Part shown: in pieces, positions 25,890 to 34,963 of the stretch
Position numbering within the stretch: the stretch's first letter is position 1
Layout of the letters: each line of letters starts with the position of its first letter
Assembly (NCBI RefSeq): GCF_035942955.1
Contig: NZ_DASZCQ010000217.1
Coordinates: 1-64,000, forward strand
Origin: DASYTH01 sp035942955
GTDB taxonomy: Bacteria; Actinomycetota; Actinomycetes; Mycobacteriales; Pseudonocardiaceae
DNA length: 64,000 bases
Reading direction: 5' to 3'
The notes under the pieces: generated by a model
What the model was told of the DNA's origin: nothing
Database searches by the model: none
What the model saw: the letters and a program-made list of their open reading frames with translations, nothing else
Position numbers and translations under genes: made by a program

Positions 25890-27356
25890 TCAGTTGCCGA
25901 TCTCGGTGCAGCGGCCGGAGCCTTCGAAGTAGCCGACCCGGAACGCCTCCACCCGGGCGAAGCCGACCTTGGTTGCGGTGCCTTTGACGTCGGCTGCGAT
26001 GAGGCTGTTGTCCTGCAACAGCTCGGCGACGGCTTCGTCGAGGTCGCCGACGGCGAGGCGGAGGGCGGGGCCGGGTTTGTCGACGAAGCCGGCCCAGGCG
26101 CCGGTGAGGCAGGCGGTGCGGAGGCCGACGTCTTCGCCTTCGAGGGGGGCGCCGATGGACTTCTGGATCGCCAGGGCGTAGCGGGAGGCGACTTCGGCGA
26201 AGGCGGCGAAGTCGCCGATGCCGGTGCTATCGGCGCCGGGTGGGGCGGTGCGCTTGGGTGGGGTGGCGATCTCCTTGAGCTTGGGGAGATCCATGGCGAC
26301 GACGTTCTCGTCCGGGCAGAAGGCGACGGGGGAGGTGGCGTCGCCGCTGTCGCATCGGGCGCCGTCGTTGTTGAGCTCGGGTGGGGTGGCGCCGTTGTCC
26401 TTGAAGGCCTCGTCGAGGCTCTGCTTGAAGAGCTCGAGGACGCGAGGGTCGGTGATGTCGGCTTCGCCCTGGGTCTTCTCGTCGTCCTCGGAGCGTTCTT
26501 TCTCGGCGATGCGGTCGTTGATCTCCTTGGGGTCCATCTGGGCGCAGCGTTTCGGGCCTTTGGTGTAGCCCTCCTGGAAGGCGAAGACGCGGTCGAAGGC
26601 GAGGCCGTGGGCGCCGCGGGTGTTGGCGGACAGGCCGGCCGGGTCGCGGATGAAGAACATCGTGGCGAGGACCTTGTTCAGGCCTTCGCCGGTGTTGATC
26701 TGGAAGTGCTTGGACTTGCCCTCGGCGACGTGGGCGAAGAAGTTGCCGGCGTAGCAGTCCGCCTGCTGCTCCTTGACGATGGTCGGAGTGCTTTGGCTGA
26801 TGTTGCTCTTCTCCAGCAGCCGGAACTGGATGGCGTGGCCCATCTCGTGGGCCAGCACGGTGACCACCGCCATCGGGCCGAACTGCTTGTCCAGGAAGGG
26901 AAGCAGGACGCCGCGGTCCCAGGAGATGCTGTCGTCGCGGCCGCAGTAGAACGCGTTGACCAGGCCCGCGGTGCTCTCGCCGCAGACCCGGATGGGCGTG
27001 CCGTCCGAGTCGTAGGACACCAGCCGTTTGAGGGGCTCGAACTGCTCGTCGAAGTCGGCCGGCAGCCGCTCGCCCCAGTAGTCGTAGAGGTCGGACACGG
27101 CGTTGATGGCGAGGCGGTCCATCTCGCTCCCGTCGCCGTTCTCGACCTCGAGCTGGGCGTCGGGGACCCCTTCGCGCGGTCCGCTCGGGCCGTCGGTGAG
27201 CGGTTTGCCCCCGACGGTCTTCGTGTCGATCTCCCCGACCGCGCGGGCCTTGCCGGCGACCGGCGTGCCGGCGCAGCCACCGAGCTGTGCGATCATGAGC
27301 ACGGCCGCGGCCAGCCCGATCCCCGCGCGTACCAGGCGCCCCCTGACTATCTGCAC
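25890..27356 (-). CDS. lipoprotein neutral zinc metallopeptidase
   Basis: A 488-residue exported protein. Lipobox LGGC ends the signal peptide (Cys28). The catalytic motif HEMGH sits in VLAHEMGHAIQ, and the third-ligand region EQQADCYAGNFF is typical of the YpfJ-like neutral zinc peptidase group. The C-terminal half (GDFAAFAEVASRYALAIQK, DLDEAVAELLQ) is shared with the next gene. Expected at the outer face of the membrane. Substrate unknown. 43 bp separate it from the upstream paralogue. Confidence 0.83.
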   Translation of the reverse strand: MQIVRGRLVRAGIGLAAAVLMIAQLGGCAGTPVAGKARAVGEIDTKTVGGKPLTDGPSGPREGVPDAQLEVENGDGSEMDRLAINAVSDLYDYWGERLPADFDEQFEPLKRLVSYDSDGTPIRVCGESTAGLVNAFYCGRDDSISWDRGVLLPFLDKQFGPMAVVTVLAHEMGHAIQFRLLEKSNISQSTPTIVKEQQADCYAGNFFAHVAEGKSKHFQINTGEGLNKVLATMFFIRDPAGLSANTRGAHGLAFDRVFAFQEGYTKGPKRCAQMDPKEINDRIAEKERSEDDEKTQGEADITDPRVLELFKQSLDEAFKDNGATPPELNNDGARCDSGDATSPVAFCPDENVVAMDLPKLKEIATPPKRTAPPGADSTGIGDFAAFAEVASRYALAIQKSIGAPLEGEDVGLRTACLTGAWAGFVDKPGPALRLAVGDLDEAVAELLQDNSLIAADVKGTATKVGFARVEAFRVGYFEGSGRCTEIGN

Positions 27357-27399
27357 AGTTCGGCACCTTACTTGCCGGGGACGGCCGGCGTGGGGACAT

Positions 27400-28803
27400 C
27401 TACAGGTTGCAGGCCTTGGCGCCCTGCAGGGTGCCGGCCCGGAACACCGACACCCGTTCGAAGCCGGTGGGCAGGGCGCGGCCGGCGTTGTCGCGGCCGG
27501 CGTAGTCGTAGCGGAGCAGGACGGCGATGGCCTCGTCGAGGTCGCCGGGGGACAGCGCGAAGCCGGTCTGGCGGCTGATCAGGGTGCCGGTGTAGGAGCC
27601 GGCCAGGCACAGCACCTGGCGCTGGGCGTCGGCGCCGTCGAGCGGCTTGCCGAGGATGGATATGGCCGCCATGCCGAACCGGCTGGCCAGGATCGTGCCG
27701 GTGGCGTAGTCGCCGATGTCGGCGTGCAGCTCGGGCAGCGTGCCCCGGGTGGCGATGTCGATCTCCCCGCCGCCCGGGCAGAACGCGATCGGCCCCTGGT
27801 CGCCGGCGCACTTCGGGTTGTCCTCGATGGGACGCAGCGCCGGCTTGGCCCACTGCTTGCCGCGCTCGGCGACGACCGCACCGAAGTAGGTGTTCAGGTC
27901 GTCGGTCATCGACTCAAGCAGCTGGTCGAACGGCAGGTTGCCGCCGCGCTCCTGATCGTCGGCGGACAGGAAGCCGCGCAGCGTGAACGTCCGGTTGTCC
28001 ACGCTCATCGCGGCGCACAGCGGGGCGCCCTTGTCGTAGCCGTCCAGGAACGCCGACACCCGGTCGAACGCGTCGCCGTGCGCGCCCTTGTCGGTCTGCT
28101 CGGTGCCGATCGGATCGCGGAACGTGGTCAGCGACTGCAGCGCGGAGTCCAGCCGGTCCATGCCGGCCTGCAGATGCGCCCCCTTGCCGTCGGCCACCCA
28201 GCGCACGAACGCGCCGGCGTAGCAGTCGGCCTGCGCCTCGATCAGGATCGTCGGGTACTTGTCCGGGTTGCGGCGCTGCTCGGCGACGGTGAGCCCGGCC
28301 CGCCGCTGCACCGCGTGGCCCATCTCGTGGGACAGCACGAGCATGACCGCGGCCTCGCCGAACCGGTCCTTGAGCACCGGCAGCAGCGCCGACCGGTCCC
28401 AGGCGATCACGTCCTCGGTGGGGCAGTAGAACGCGTTGCCCTCCACGTCCGACGAGATCCGCACGCACGGCGGCGCCGGGCTGGTCTCGTCGGCGGTGTC
28501 CACCGAGTAGAACCCACCGGCGAGGTCCTTCCACGGCTTGTCGAACGTGGCCGGAAAGCTCTCCCGCCAGAACGTCAGCAGATCCGTGACGACCGTGGCG
28601 GCCAGCACATCGATCTCGCCGCCGTCGGTGTTCTTCACGAACGAGGGATCCACCCCGGGCGTGTTCGGATCGGTCTTGGTGACCGATCCCCCGGCGACCG
28701 GGCTGCCGGGCACGTTGCTGGTGCAGGCGAGCGCGACGGCGGCGACCACGAGGAGCACGGCGACCCGGACGGTGTGCACCCCTTCAGTGTGCCCCGATCC
28801 CAT
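27400..28803 (-). CDS. lipoprotein neutral zinc metallopeptidase, paralogue
   Basis: A 467-residue protein with lipobox ALAC, zinc motif HEMGH (VLSHEMGHAVQ) and EAQADCYAGAF, the same domain order as its downstream neighbour. Both also share FDRV(F/S)AF, SWDR/AWDR and terminal VxxFRxG segments, so they are tandem duplicates that have diverged. ATG 28803 starts 3 bp after the glgB stop; GTG 28779 would give a shorter signal peptide. Confidence 0.82.
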   Translation of the reverse strand: MGSGHTEGVHTVRVAVLLVVAAVALACTSNVPGSPVAGGSVTKTDPNTPGVDPSFVKNTDGGEIDVLAATVVTDLLTFWRESFPATFDKPWKDLAGGFYSVDTADETSPAPPCVRISSDVEGNAFYCPTEDVIAWDRSALLPVLKDRFGEAAVMLVLSHEMGHAVQRRAGLTVAEQRRNPDKYPTILIEAQADCYAGAFVRWVADGKGAHLQAGMDRLDSALQSLTTFRDPIGTEQTDKGAHGDAFDRVSAFLDGYDKGAPLCAAMSVDNRTFTLRGFLSADDQERGGNLPFDQLLESMTDDLNTYFGAVVAERGKQWAKPALRPIEDNPKCAGDQGPIAFCPGGGEIDIATRGTLPELHADIGDYATGTILASRFGMAAISILGKPLDGADAQRQVLCLAGSYTGTLISRQTGFALSPGDLDEAIAVLLRYDYAGRDNAGRALPTGFERVSVFRAGTLQGAKACNL

Positions 28804-28806
28804 GGC

Positions 28807-31014
28807 CTACATCGGTGATTCGTCCGGAACCAGCCAGATCACGCCCTGCGGCGGCAGTTGCAGCAGCGCCGACGCCGGACGCCCGTGCCATGGCCGGTCC
28901 TGCGCCTCGATCGCGCCCATGTTGCCGACGCCGGAGCCGCCGTAGGCCTGCGCGTCGGTGTTGAGAATCTCCAGCCAGCGGCCGGCCCGTGGCAGCCCCA
29001 CCCGGTAGTTGTGGTGCGGCATGCCGGCGAAGTTGGCCACGCAGGCAAGCACGGCCTCCGGCCGGTCCGGGGCCAGGCGCAGGAAGCTGACCACGTTGCC
29101 GGCCGAGTCGTTGGCGTCGATCCAGGAGAAGCCCTCCGGGCGGGTGTCGGCGGCGTACAGCGCGGGATGCGCGCGGTAGGCGGCGTTGAGGTCGGCGACC
29201 AGCGCGCGGATGCCGGCGTGCCGCGGGTCGCCGAGCAGCTCCCACTCCAGCGAGCGGCTCTCGGACCACTCGCCGATCTGGCCGAACTCCCCGCCCATGA
29301 ACAGCAGCTGCTTTCCGGGATGGGCCCACATGTAGGTCAGCAGGGCACGCAGCCCTGCGGCCTTGTTCCAGTCGTCGCCGGGCATCCGGGTCCACAGCGA
29401 GCCCTTGCCGTGCACCACCTCGTCGTGCGACAGCGGCAGCACGTAGTTCTCGCTCCAGGCGTACATCAGGGAGAACGTCAGCTCGTTGTGGTGGTACGAG
29501 CGGTGCACCGGGTCGTGGCCGACGTAGCGCAGGGTGTCGTGCATCCAGCCCATGTTCCACTTGAAGCCGAAGCCGAGCCCGCCCACGTGCGTCGGCCGGG
29601 ACACGCCCGGCCAGGCCGTGGACTCCTCGGCCACCATGATGACGCCCGGGTGGTGCTTGTAGACGGTCGCGTTGAGCTCCTGCAGGAACCGCACCGCGTC
29701 CAGGTTCTCCCGTCCACCGTGGACATTCGGCGTCCACTGGCCCGGCTTGCGGGAGTAGTCCAGGTACAGCATCGAGGCGACGGCGTCCACCCGCAGCCCG
29801 TCGACGTGGAACTGGTCGATCCAGTACAGCGCGTTGGCCACCAGGAAGTTGCGCACCTCGTTGCGCCCGAAGTCGAACACCAGCGTGCCCCAGTCGGGGT
29901 GCTCGCCGCGGTGCGGGTCGGAGTGCTCGTAGAGCGGGGTTCCGTCGAACCGGGCCAGCGCCCAGATGTCGCGCGGGAAGTGCGCCGGCACCCAGTCCAT
30001 GAGCACGCCGATGCCGCGCTGGTGCAGCGTGTCGACGAAGTAGCGGAACTCGTCCGGCGGGCCGAACCGGGCGGTCGGCGCGTAGTAGGAGGTGACCTGG
30101 TAGCCCCATGAGCCGCCGAACGGGTGCTCGGCCACGGGCAGCAGCTCGACGTGGGTGAACCCGTTGTCGTCGAGGTAGTCGGCCAGCTGATCGGCCAGCT
30201 CCCGGTAGCCGAGGCCCGGCCGCCACGAGCCGAGGTGCACCTCGTAGACGCTCATCGGCGCCGCGGTCCAGTCGGTCGCCCTGCGCTTGGCCAGCCAGGC
30301 GTCGTCCCCCCACGTGTAGTCCGAAATGGACACTACGGACGCGGTGGCCGGCGGGACCTCGGTGGCGAACGCCAGCGGGTCGGCCTTCTCGTGCCAGCGG
30401 CCGTCCGGTCCGTGGATGCGGAACTTGTACCGGGTGCCGGGCGGCAGGCCGGGGATGAACAGCTCCCACACCCCGGACGAGCCGAGTGAGCGCATCGGGT
30501 TGGCCCGGCCGTCCCAGCCGTCGAAGTCGCCGGCCACCCGGACGCCGAGCGCGTTGGGCGCCCAGACGGCGAACGAGGTGCCGGTCACCACGCCGCTCAC
30601 GGTCTCGTACGACCGCACGTGCGCGCCGAGTGCCTCCCACAGCCGCTCGTGCCGGCCCTCGCCGATCAGGTGCAGGTCGATCTCGCCGAGCGTGGGCAGC
30701 CACCGGTACGGGTCGTCCACGACGACCGCGCCGTGGCCGTAGTCGACCTCGAGCAGGTACTCGTTGGGCGGCTCGGGCAGCTGCCCGGCGAACAGCCCGT
30801 CGGCCAGCTCGTCGAGCGGGAACCGGTTCTCCCCGGCGATCAGCGTGACGCTCCTGGCGCCCGGCCGCAGCGCGCGGGCCACCGTGGTGCCGGCATGGTC
30901 GGAATGCACGCCCAGCAGGGAGTGCGGGTCGTGGTGCGCGCCGGCCAGCAGGCGCTCGAGGTCCGCGGACGGGGGCAGTACCGGTCGTAGCCTCTGTAGC
31001 TTCTGCTTTTCCAC
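28807..31014 (-). CDS. glgB: 1,4-alpha-glucan branching enzyme GlgB
   Basis: A 735-residue GH13 branching enzyme. N-terminal carbohydrate-binding modules (DPHSLLGVH; GTSFAVWAPNALGVRVAGDFDGWD), then the catalytic barrel with nucleophile Asp in GLRVDAVASMLYLDY, acid Glu in MVAEEST and stabiliser in LPLSHDEVVHGKGS. It introduces alpha-1,6 branches into glucan made by GlgE. GTG 31014 start. Last enzyme in the minus-strand order treS, mak, CBS protein, glgB. Confidence 0.96.
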   Translation of the reverse strand: MEKQKLQRLRPVLPPSADLERLLAGAHHDPHSLLGVHSDHAGTTVARALRPGARSVTLIAGENRFPLDELADGLFAGQLPEPPNEYLLEVDYGHGAVVVDDPYRWLPTLGEIDLHLIGEGRHERLWEALGAHVRSYETVSGVVTGTSFAVWAPNALGVRVAGDFDGWDGRANPMRSLGSSGVWELFIPGLPPGTRYKFRIHGPDGRWHEKADPLAFATEVPPATASVVSISDYTWGDDAWLAKRRATDWTAAPMSVYEVHLGSWRPGLGYRELADQLADYLDDNGFTHVELLPVAEHPFGGSWGYQVTSYYAPTARFGPPDEFRYFVDTLHQRGIGVLMDWVPAHFPRDIWALARFDGTPLYEHSDPHRGEHPDWGTLVFDFGRNEVRNFLVANALYWIDQFHVDGLRVDAVASMLYLDYSRKPGQWTPNVHGGRENLDAVRFLQELNATVYKHHPGVIMVAEESTAWPGVSRPTHVGGLGFGFKWNMGWMHDTLRYVGHDPVHRSYHHNELTFSLMYAWSENYVLPLSHDEVVHGKGSLWTRMPGDDWNKAAGLRALLTYMWAHPGKQLLFMGGEFGQIGEWSESRSLEWELLGDPRHAGIRALVADLNAAYRAHPALYAADTRPEGFSWIDANDSAGNVVSFLRLAPDRPEAVLACVANFAGMPHHNYRVGLPRAGRWLEILNTDAQAYGGSGVGNMGAIEAQDRPWHGRPASALLQLPPQGVIWLVPDESPM

Positions 31015-31066
31015 TGGTTCATTCTCGCCGCAGAGCCCGAGCCTCGCCGAACGCCACCGCGCCTGG

Positions 31067-31495
31067 TCAGCTGCCGGAGATGTACGAGGCGAGCTGCTCT
31101 CGGTCGCTCTCCAGCTCGGTGATGCGGCTCTTGACCACGTCGCCGATGCTGACGATGCCGGCGAGGCGGCCGTCCACGATCACCGGCATGTGCCGGATCC
31201 GGCGCTCGGTCATGGTCGCGGCCAGGCTGTCCACGCTGTCGGCGGGCGTGCAGGTCACCACCGAGGTGGTCATGATCTGCGACACCGGGTCGTTGAGCAG
31301 CTCGGCGCCGCGCTCGTTGAGCCGGCGGACGATGTCGCGCTCGGACACGATGCCGACCACGGCGTCGTTGTCCACCACGACCATGGCGCCCACGTTGTGC
31401 CGGGCCAGCTCACCGATCAGCCCGCCGACCGTGGTCGCCGGGTCGACCGTGGCCACGGCGTCGCCCTTGCCGCGCAGCACATCCGAGATCCGCAT
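31067..31495 (-). CDS. CBS-domain pair protein
   Basis: A 142-residue protein of two CBS motifs (MVVVDNDAVVGIVSERDIVRRL and MPVIVDGRLAGIVSIGDVVKSRI). Such stand-alone Bateman modules bind adenosine nucleotides. It sits between glgB and mak within the glucan genes on the same strand (57 bp after mak's end, 52 bp before glgB), so an energy-sensing role for the pathway is possible but unproven. Confidence 0.9.
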   Translation of the reverse strand: MRISDVLRGKGDAVATVDPATTVGGLIGELARHNVGAMVVVDNDAVVGIVSERDIVRRLNERGAELLNDPVSQIMTTSVVTCTPADSVDSLAATMTERRIRHMPVIVDGRLAGIVSIGDVVKSRITELESDREQLASYISGS

Positions 31496-31552
31496 CTGGA
31501 CACCCCGATCCTGTCCGAGTCGCAGCTACTCCGAGTAAATCCCCGATGTCGA

Positions 31553-32905
31553 TCAGGTTAGCCAGCTCGGGCGCCTTCGGAAAGTCGCCAGCGGGATGGC
31601 CAGCCAGTCCGGCCGGTAGTGGTGCTCGAGGGCCACCTCGTAGACGGCCTTGTCCAGCTCGAGCGCCCGCAGGAGCAGCGGCTGGCTGCGCGGGTCGAAG
31701 GCCACCTTGGCGTACCCCTCGCAGAACGCCGCCTGGTTGCGGTCGGCCCACTCGGCGGCCCTGGCCAGCAGCTGCCGGTCGTCCTCGCCGCCGGCGAGCA
31801 GGTGGAACGCCGCGTACTCGAACGAGCGCAGCATCCCGGCGATGTCCCGCAGCGGCGAGCGCAGTGCCCGCCGGTGCTCGACGTCGGCGTCCGGCTCGCC
31901 CTCGAAGTCGATCAGCACCCAGCCGGCCGTGCTGCGCAGCACCTGCCCGAGATGCAGGTCGCCGTGCACGTGCTGGACCTCGACCGGCGTGTCGAGCCCG
32001 CGGACGGCGTCGAACGCCGCGCGCAGCAGGCCCTCGTGCTCGCGCAGCTCGGGCACCTCGGCCAGCACCGCGTCCAGCCGGCCGTGCATGGCCTCCACCC
32101 GGTTGCCGATGTCCTCCGGCTGGACGATCTCCGTGCCCAGCGTCGCGGCCAGGTCGGCGTGCACCTCGGCCACGGCGACCCCGAGCCGGTTGGCCTCGCC
32201 GGCGAAGTCGCCGCCCACCTCGTCGGCGTGCAGATCGGCCTCGGCCAGCAGGTCGCGCACGCTGGCGGTCGCGGTGGCCCAGCCCTCGACGGCGTCCGGC
32301 AGGAACTGCTGCAGGAAGCCGAACGTCGTGCCCTCGCCCTCGATGGTGCCGAGCGGCTCGGCGATGTGGGTGCTCCCGGCGTCGTGCAGCGCCCGGTGCA
32401 GCTCGACGTCCCGGTTGGGTCCGGGCGAGGGGCGGCGGAACAGCTTCAGGATGTAGTTCTGGCCGTAGATCACCGAGGTGTTGCTCTGCTCGGCCCCGAT
32501 CGGCCGGGCCCGCAGCCCGCGCTCCAGCGTCGTCCACGGCTCGTGCCGGAACCGCAGCCCGCCGCGGTCGGCGTTGCCGGCGAGCAGCTCGAGCAGCTGC
32601 CCCATCAGCTCGGCGTCGTGCGGCGCGTCGTACACGTGCACGCCGTGCACCTGCCCGATGACCGCGTGCCCGATGTGGTCGACCAGCTCCGAGCGGACCC
32701 CGAGAAGCAGGTGGTAGGCCTCGCCGTCCACGCTCACCAGCGCCTGCACCAGGCCCGGGTCGCCGTCGATGATCGTGGCCGCGTGCCGTACCTCGACGAC
32801 CGCGGCGCCCTTGCGCTTGGCCGCGAACCACCGCTGACCCGGCAGCCACTGCCGGATCGGCTCGGTCAGGTCGCCCACCAGCGTGGTCGGTTGCATGCAC
32901 GTCAC
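31553..32905 (-). CDS. mak: maltokinase
   Basis: A 450-residue kinase that phosphorylates maltose to maltose-1-phosphate with ATP. An N-terminal cap (IRQWLPGQRWFAAKRK) is typical of Mak/Pep2; the kinase lobe shows QSNTSVIYGQNYILKLFRR, HGDLHLGQVL (catalytic loop) and LIDFEGEP (metal site). Length matches actinobacterial Mak (about 455). The GTG (32905) overlaps the treS stop by four bases (GTGA); ATG 32896 is an alternative. Confidence 0.94.
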   Translation of the reverse strand: MTCMQPTTLVGDLTEPIRQWLPGQRWFAAKRKGAAVVEVRHAATIIDGDPGLVQALVSVDGEAYHLLLGVRSELVDHIGHAVIGQVHGVHVYDAPHDAELMGQLLELLAGNADRGGLRFRHEPWTTLERGLRARPIGAEQSNTSVIYGQNYILKLFRRPSPGPNRDVELHRALHDAGSTHIAEPLGTIEGEGTTFGFLQQFLPDAVEGWATATASVRDLLAEADLHADEVGGDFAGEANRLGVAVAEVHADLAATLGTEIVQPEDIGNRVEAMHGRLDAVLAEVPELREHEGLLRAAFDAVRGLDTPVEVQHVHGDLHLGQVLRSTAGWVLIDFEGEPDADVEHRRALRSPLRDIAGMLRSFEYAAFHLLAGGEDDRQLLARAAEWADRNQAAFCEGYAKVAFDPRSQPLLLRALELDKAVYEVALEHHYRPDWLAIPLATFRRRPSWLT

Positions 32906-34719
32906 GGTGTCTCGCCTTCCTCCCCCTGCGAGGTGATCTGGAACCAGTAGAAGCCGTGGCCAGGGAGGGTCAGCAAGTAGGACAGCTCACCGATGGGTGG
33001 GAACGGTACGCCGCCGGTCAACTCGACCGGGGTGCACCCCGCGTGGTCGGACAGGTCGAGCTCCACCGGCTGCGGGAAGCGGGAGAGGTTGTTCACGCAC
33101 ACCACCAGGTCCTCCTCGCCGCTCGGGTCGACCCAGCGGCGCAGGTAGGCCAGCACGCTGGGGTTGGACGAGCCGAGCTCGATGAAGTCGCCGAGCCCGA
33201 ACGCCGTGTGCTGGCGGCGAACCTGCAGCATCCGCCTCGTCCAGTGCAGCAGCGAGGACGTGCTGTTGGACTGTGCCTCGACGTTGACGCCCTGGTAGCC
33301 GTAGATCGGGTCCATGATCACCGGCAGGTACAGCCGGCCGGGGTCGCAGCGGGAGAAGCCGGCGTTGCGGTCCGGGGTCCACTGCATCGGGGTGCGCACG
33401 CCGTCGCGGTCGCCGAGCCAGATGTTGTCGCCCATCCCGATCTCGTCGCCGTAGTAGAGCACCGGCGAGCCGGGCAGGGACAGCAGCAGCGCGGTGAACA
33501 GCTCCTGCTGGTTGCGGTCGTTGTCCAGCAGCGGGGCCAGCCGGCGCCGGATGCCGATGTTCGCCTTCATCCGGGGATCCTTGGCGTACTCGGCCCACAT
33601 GTAGTCGCGCTCGTCGTCGGTGACCATCTCCAGGGTCAGCTCGTCGTGGTTGCGCAGGAAGATGCCCCACTGGCAGCCGGACGGGATCGGCGGCGTCTGG
33701 GCCAGGATCTCCGAGATCGGGAACCGGGATTCGCGGCGCACCGCCATGAAGATGCGCGGCATCAACGGAAAGTGGAAGGCCATGTGGCATTCGTCACCGC
33801 CGACCGCGGGATCGCCGAAGTACTCCACCACGTCGGCCGGCCACTGGTTGGCCTCGGCCAGCAGCACCCGGCCCGGGTACTCGTCGTCGACCACCTTGCG
33901 GCACCGCTTGAGGAACTCGTGCGTGCGCGGGAGGTTCTCGCAGTTGGTGCCCTCCTCCTCGAACAGGTACGGCACCGCGTCCAACCGGTAGCCGTCGATG
34001 CCGAGGTCCAGCCAGAACCGGATGACGTCCAGCATCGCTTCCTGGACTTCGGGGTTGGCGTAGTTGAGGTCGGGCTGGTGGGAGAAGAACCGGTGCCAGT
34101 AGAACTGGCCGCGCACCGGGTCGTAGGTCCAGTTCGACGTCTCGGTGTCGACGAAGATGATCCGCGCCTTGGGGTAGCCGGTGTCGGTGTCGGCCCAGAC
34201 GTAGAAGTCGCCGTACGGGCCGTCCGGGTGGTTGCGCGACTCCTGGAACCACGGGTGCGCCTCGGAGGTGTGGTTGAGCACCAGGTCGGTGATCACCCGG
34301 ATGCCCCGGCGGTGCGCCTGGTCGAGCAGGTAGACGAAGTCGTCGACGTCGCCGAACTCGGGCAGCACGGCCCGGAAGTCGCTGATGTCGTAGCCGCCGT
34401 CGCGCAGCGGGGAGGCGTAGAACGGCGGCAGCCACAGGCAGTCGATGCCGAGCCACTCCAGGTAGTCCAGCTTGTCGGCAAGGCCGCGCAGGTCACCGGT
34501 GCCGTCGTTGTCCGAGTCGTTGAACGCGCGGACCAGCACCTCGTAGAAGACGGCGGTTTTGTACCACTGCGGCTCGGCGGGCGCGGAGCGGGCATGCGCG
34601 AAATCCCCTGCCTGTGGTTCGACCAGGTGGCCGTCGGCGGTGACCGCCTCCCCGGTGTGCGGCACGCCGTGGAGCCCGAGTGCCGCGTCGGGGCGTGGTT
34701 CATCCAGGGGTTCGGTCAT
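32902..34719 (-). CDS. treS: trehalose synthase
   Basis: A GH13 isomerase of about 605 residues interconverting trehalose and maltose. Motifs: WYKTAVFYEVLVRAFND at the barrel start, DLVLNHTS, nucleophile Asp in GYRLDAVPYLFEEEGTNCENLP, Glu in LLAEANQWP and LRNHDELTLEMV. ATG 34719 has GGAAATGGG upstream; ATG 34731 is an alternative. Together with mak it forms a coupled pair feeding GlgE. Confidence 0.95.
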   Translation of the reverse strand: MTEPLDEPRPDAALGLHGVPHTGEAVTADGHLVEPQAGDFAHARSAPAEPQWYKTAVFYEVLVRAFNDSDNDGTGDLRGLADKLDYLEWLGIDCLWLPPFYASPLRDGGYDISDFRAVLPEFGDVDDFVYLLDQAHRRGIRVITDLVLNHTSEAHPWFQESRNHPDGPYGDFYVWADTDTGYPKARIIFVDTETSNWTYDPVRGQFYWHRFFSHQPDLNYANPEVQEAMLDVIRFWLDLGIDGYRLDAVPYLFEEEGTNCENLPRTHEFLKRCRKVVDDEYPGRVLLAEANQWPADVVEYFGDPAVGGDECHMAFHFPLMPRIFMAVRRESRFPISEILAQTPPIPSGCQWGIFLRNHDELTLEMVTDDERDYMWAEYAKDPRMKANIGIRRRLAPLLDNDRNQQELFTALLLSLPGSPVLYYGDEIGMGDNIWLGDRDGVRTPMQWTPDRNAGFSRCDPGRLYLPVIMDPIYGYQGVNVEAQSNSTSSLLHWTRRMLQVRRQHTAFGLGDFIELGSSNPSVLAYLRRWVDPSGEEDLVVCVNNLSRFPQPVELDLSDHAGCTPVELTGGVPFPPIGELSYLLTLPGHGFYWFQITSQGEEGETP

Positions 34720-34928
34720 GGTTGGACCCATTTCCTACGCGGCCGTCGTTGGTCTACTCCATGGTTATCACGTCGGGCCGGTTTCGCAGGACAACGTGGC
34801 TGGACCGGGGCGACATCGTGATCACCCCGATCCGCCGAGAGTCCACTTAGGTCACGCGGTAGGCGACCCGGGTGTCCTTGCCGCCGGATGTTGAGCTTCT
34901 GTGGCGGGCGCGAGGCGTCGATAGGGGC

Positions 34929-34957
34929 TTACGTAGGGCTAGCCGACCCGATATACA
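34929..34957 (+). promoter_or_regulatory. promoter of first P450 gene, leaderless
   Basis: TTACGT (34929-34934) and TATACA (34952-34957) are 17 bp apart and the -10 box ends 6 nt before GTG 34964, with no Shine-Dalgarno. A similar TTACGG and CATAC arrangement precedes the second P450 gene. The rest of 34732-34963, between treS and this gene, shows nothing else I can name. Confidence 0.55.
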
Positions 34958-34963
34958 CGAATT

